From JBOGIF01 sp050742415 (GTDB taxonomy: Bacteria > Actinomycetota > Acidimicrobiia > Acidimicrobiales > AC-14): DNA of 8,453 nucleotides. Where the stretch lies: positions 1 through 8,453 of the forward strand of contig JBOGIF010000052.1 in assembly GCA_050742415.1 (NCBI GenBank), in the 5' to 3' direction. This document shows, in pieces, positions 6,517 to 8,453 of the stretch (position 1 is its first letter; every line of letters starts with the position of its first letter). The notes beneath the pieces are model-generated. The model was not told where the DNA came from. It did not search any database and saw only the letters and a list, made by a program, of their open reading frames with translations. Both the position numbers and the translations under genes were made by a program.

Positions 6517-7307
6517 CCGACCTCGCGGCCGAGGTAGCGGTCGAGCACTACCGGCATGCCGCCGTGCTCGAGCACGTCCATCGGGGCGCCGTAGGTGCGC
6601 TCCAGGATCCAGGGCGTGAGCACTTCACGCGGCGGCCCGGCGCCGATCACCTCCACGTTCAGACAGACGATGTGCGGGAGGTGGGCAGCGATCCCGTTGA
6701 GGTCGTGGGTGGTGAGGACTATGGCGAGGCCCTCGGCGTTGAGCTCGGAGAGGAGGTGGAGGACGTCGTGACGGGTCCGCACGTCCACGCCAGAGGCTGG
6801 CTCGTCCAGGAGCAGCAGCTGTGGTCGCTGCAGCAGGGCGCGGGCGATGAAGACCCGCTGTTGCTGGCCGCCGGAGAGATCCCGGATGTGGCGGTCGCCC
6901 AGGCCGCCGATGCCGAGGCGGTCGAGCATCTCGGCCACCTCGTGCCTCTCGTCGGCGCTCCGCCACGGCCGAAGGCGGGCCCGGGAGCGGGCCATGAGCA
7001 CGACCTCGGCGACGGTGACAGGGAAGTTCCAGTTGACCGTCTCGGTCTGGGGCACGTAGCCGACCGCCAAGCCGGGCTGGCGCAGGACGCCGCCCGACCG
7101 TGGCCGGACCGTGCCGAGCATGGCCCGCAGCAGCGTGGTCTTGCCCGAGCCCGAAGGCCCCACCACCCCGGTGAACCCGCCTTCGGCGACGGCCAGGTCG
7201 ATGTCGGACAAGACCGGCTCGGAGCCGTACGCGAACGACATCTTCTCCAACCGGATCAGGCCAGAGCCCGCAACCGTGCTCGTCACGGGTGTCACTTCGG
7301 TGCCCAT
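6513..7307 (-). CDS. Metal ABC transporter ATP-binding protein (ZnuC/MntA type)
   Basis: A 264-residue cytoplasmic ATPase that powers the neighbouring permease. All motifs are present: Walker A GPSGSGKTT at 50-58, Q-loop Gln87 in YVPQTE, signature LSGGQQQRV at 144-152, Walker B LLLLDEP at 164-170 with catalytic Glu169, and switch His201 in TTHD. The VNWNFPVTVAEVV stretch after the Q-loop (91-103) is typical of the Zn/Mn import subgroup. The first ~16 residues precede the core fold. The ATG follows the lipoprotein stop directly (TAGATG) with no Shine-Dalgarno, so re-initiation is likely; in-frame GTG codons at residues 5 and 8 are alternative starts. Confidence 0.98.
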   Translation of the reverse strand: MGTEVTPVTSTVAGSGLIRLEKMSFAYGSEPVLSDIDLAVAEGGFTGVVGPSGSGKTTLLRAMLGTVRPRSGGVLRQPGLAVGYVPQTETVNWNFPVTVAEVVLMARSRARLRPWRSADERHEVAEMLDRLGIGGLGDRHIRDLSGGQQQRVFIARALLQRPQLLLLDEPASGVDVRTRHDVLHLLSELNAEGLAIVLTTHDLNGIAAHLPHIVCLNVEVIGAGPPREVLTPWILERTYGAPMDVLEHGGMPVVLDRYLGREVG

Positions 7308-8315
7308 CTACTGGGGGTACGTCGCCGTGTCGGGCGCCGTATCTGCGAAGCGCAGCGATCTGAGGGCTGAGGCGTTCCCACCGACACTTTCGACCATGGT
7401 GACGAAGTCGAAGCGCATCAGGCCCAACCAGGAGTGGTCCGCGTCGCCAGGGCGGCCGGGGAGGTCGTCGTCGCGGAGCACGTCGACGTAGCGAACGCCG
7501 GTCTCGCGACCGATCTGCTCCAGCACCGGGCTGGGGAAGACCTCGGAGCCGAAGACGACCTGCACACCCTCGCTTCGGACCTGGCCGATCAGGGCGCCGA
7601 CCTCACGGGGGGTGGGCTCGTCGAAGCTCGATACCTGGATGGCGCCGACGACGGTCCAGCCGTAGTGGCGGGCGAAGTAGGCGTAGGCGTCGTGGTAGGT
7701 GAGCAGCTTGCGCCGTTCCGGGGTGAGGGTGGCGGTAGCTGCCGTCATCGCTGAGTCGAGCTCGTTGACCTGGGCGGCGAACCGGGTGTAATTGGCCTCG
7801 TACCCGGCAGCGTTGCCGGGGTCGCGGGCGGCGAGCGTGTCGGCGGCGATGCGGGCATAGCTCTTGGCCAGCGGCGGGTCGGTCCACAGGTGGGGGTTGG
7901 GCTTTCCCTCCTCCTTCGGGAACGAGAAGTCGTAGATGTAGTCCTCCGGCCCGATGGCCCGATTGCCGAGCTCCACGATCTCGGCTCCGGGAGCCAGGTT
8001 GGCCTCGGCCAGCTCACGCGTCGGGTCCTCGAGCTTGAGACCATTCACGAACACGATGTCGGCCTGGGACAGAGCGCGGGCCGTGCTCGGCGGCGGTTCG
8101 AAGGTATGCGAATTCGTTCCCTCCGGGACCAGGCCGACCACCGACGCCAGCCCGCCGGCGACGCTTGCGACGATGCTGGTTATGGGGGCGACGGTCGTCA
8201 CGACCCGGAGCTTGGTTTCGGGGGCCCGCCCGGCTCTCTCGCCGCCGCACCCAGCCGTTACTGCGCCAGCGACGACTAGGACGGCCATCGCAGCGGGTGT
8301 ACCGCGCGACCACAT
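7308..8315 (-). CDS. Metal-binding lipoprotein of a Zn/Mn ABC transporter (ZnuA/TroA type)
   Basis: A 335-residue extracellular substrate-binding protein of cluster 9 (A-I). Residues 1-22 are a lipoprotein signal peptide with Arg4 and a VTAGC lipobox, giving lipidated Cys23. The metal ligands of the family can be placed at His70 (NSHTFEPPP), His142 (NPHLWTDP) and His208 (TYHDAYAYF), with an acidic residue near Asp278 (YVDVL). His at the third site matches TroA and Zn-type proteins; Mn-type PsaA/MntA have Glu there. The His-rich loop of many ZnuA proteins is absent; residues 122-139 are acidic and aromatic instead. ATG 8315 is preferred over Met10 because it keeps the basic n-region. It is the first gene of the four-gene operon and lies next to the operator-like repeat. 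Confidence 0.97.
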   Translation of the reverse strand: MWSRGTPAAMAVLVVAGAVTAGCGGERAGRAPETKLRVVTTVAPITSIVASVAGGLASVVGLVPEGTNSHTFEPPPSTARALSQADIVFVNGLKLEDPTRELAEANLAPGAEIVELGNRAIGPEDYIYDFSFPKEEGKPNPHLWTDPPLAKSYARIAADTLAARDPGNAAGYEANYTRFAAQVNELDSAMTAATATLTPERRKLLTYHDAYAYFARHYGWTVVGAIQVSSFDEPTPREVGALIGQVRSEGVQVVFGSEVFPSPVLEQIGRETGVRYVDVLRDDDLPGRPGDADHSWLGLMRFDFVTMVESVGGNASALRSLRFADTAPDTATYPQ

Positions 8316-8321
8316 ACCCCG

Positions 8322-8327
8322 ACCTTA
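8322..8327 (-). promoter_or_regulatory. Candidate -10 (leaderless promoter) or Shine-Dalgarno for the metal operon
   Basis: On the minus strand TAAGGT sits six bases before the ATG at 8315. It fits the TAnnnT form and spacing of leaderless actinobacterial promoters, where transcription starts at the A of ATG. The same bases contain AAGG seven bases before ATG, an acceptable Shine-Dalgarno. Sequence alone cannot separate the two. No good -35 box lies 17 bases upstream. Confidence 0.4.
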
Positions 8328-8349
8328 CTGCAACCAGACTGCAATAAGG
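8323..8349. promoter_or_regulatory. Putative metal-regulator operator in front of the transporter operon
   Basis: CCTTACTGCA (8323-8332) and TGCAATAAGG (8340-8349) form an inverted repeat with 9 of 10 arm positions matching and a 7-base spacer. Within it ACTGCAA also occurs as a direct repeat at 8327-8333 and 8338-8344, an 11-bp pitch that puts both copies on one helix face. The site ends seven bases before the ATG of the lipoprotein gene, where a bound repressor would block transcription or translation. It does not obviously match the Zur, IdeR or Nur boxes I know. The role is inferred from position and symmetry. Confidence 0.6.
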
Positions 8350-8398
8350 ACCATCAGCGGAGAGCCCGCGGGAGGTGCCATGCAAGGGGCCCGCGCTC

Positions 8399-8404
8399 TA
8401 GGAT
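8399..8404 (+). promoter_or_regulatory. Candidate -10 box for a plus-strand gene at the right edge
   Basis: TAGGAT at 8399-8404 resembles an actinobacterial -10 element. GTGCCA, 18 bases upstream at 8375-8380, matches four of six -35 positions. It would start transcription near 8411, just before the AAGGAGG at 8416-8422. Confidence 0.3.
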
Positions 8405-8431
8405 CACGGCCCGTGAAGGAGGCCCACCAAG

Positions 8432-8453
8432 TTGGAACCGCCGAGTCGTGGCT
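8432..8453 (+). CDS. Possible 5' end of a divergent gene, cut by the window edge
   Basis: A TTG at 8432 is preceded by AAGGAGG (8416-8422), a full anti-16S match with a 9-base spacer, and by a candidate -10 box. Only seven codons are visible (reading MEPPSRG), so no function can be given. A competing frame starts at ATG 8380 after GGGAGG with only four bases between, passes GTG 8413 and is also open to the edge. Either way a plus-strand gene divergent from the metal operon is likely, and a regulator would be a common neighbour. Confidence 0.35.

Noticed and set aside
6564..7370. 268-codon plus-strand open frame opposite the ABC ATPase
   Set aside because: The minus strand has every ATPase motif; the plus frame is its complement and has no motif of its own.
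8361..8399. Imperfect hairpin AGAGC(cc)GCGGG with CCCGCGCTCT upstream of the right-edge gene
   Set aside because: The two-base bulge and 17-base loop make it weak, and it lies upstream of the likely transcript start, so it would not be in the RNA.

Overview
The window is a GC-rich (about two thirds G+C or more by eye), gene-dense bacterial segment. The strong G/C bias at third codon positions, GTG/TTG starts, Pro/Ala-rich secreted proteins and terminator hairpins without U-tails all suggest a high-GC actinobacterium. An uncultured Acidimicrobiia-type lineage is my guess; nothing in the window fixes the taxon.

Layout from left to right: (1) a minus-strand subtilisin-like serine protease, cut by the left edge of the window, with a signal peptide, an intact catalytic triad and a C-terminal membrane segment; (2) overlapping its start by 11 bp, a 443-residue single-pass membrane protein with a Lys/Ala-rich then Pro-rich cytoplasmic part and two tandem copies of a Cys-bounded extracellular domain; (3) a minus-strand FAD-dependent oxidoreductase of the protoporphyrinogen oxidase/UDP-galactopyranose mutase-like superfamily; (4) a divergent intergenic region with a repeated GCGACCG element; (5) a plus-strand hemerythrin-like HHE protein; (6) a strong hairpin shared by two convergent genes; (7) a minus-strand operon running from right to left: metal-binding lipoprotein, ABC ATPase, ABC-3 permease and a short-chain dehydrogenase, with junctions of TAG|ATG, ATGA and ATGA; (8) a promoter/operator region in front of that operon and the probable first bases of a divergent plus-strand gene at the right edge.

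The four-gene operon is the clearest functional unit. The lipoprotein captures a divalent metal (Zn or Mn by family and ligand set), the permease and ATPase import it, and an SDR oxidoreductase is translated in step with them. A near-perfect 10-bp inverted repeat overlaps the likely -10 element or ribosome-binding site immediately before the first start codon, as expected for a metal-responsive repressor site. The left-hand pair (anchored protease plus duplicated-domain membrane protein) is the least conventional part and the best candidate for something undescribed. No mobile element, tRNA, rRNA or CRISPR array was seen.
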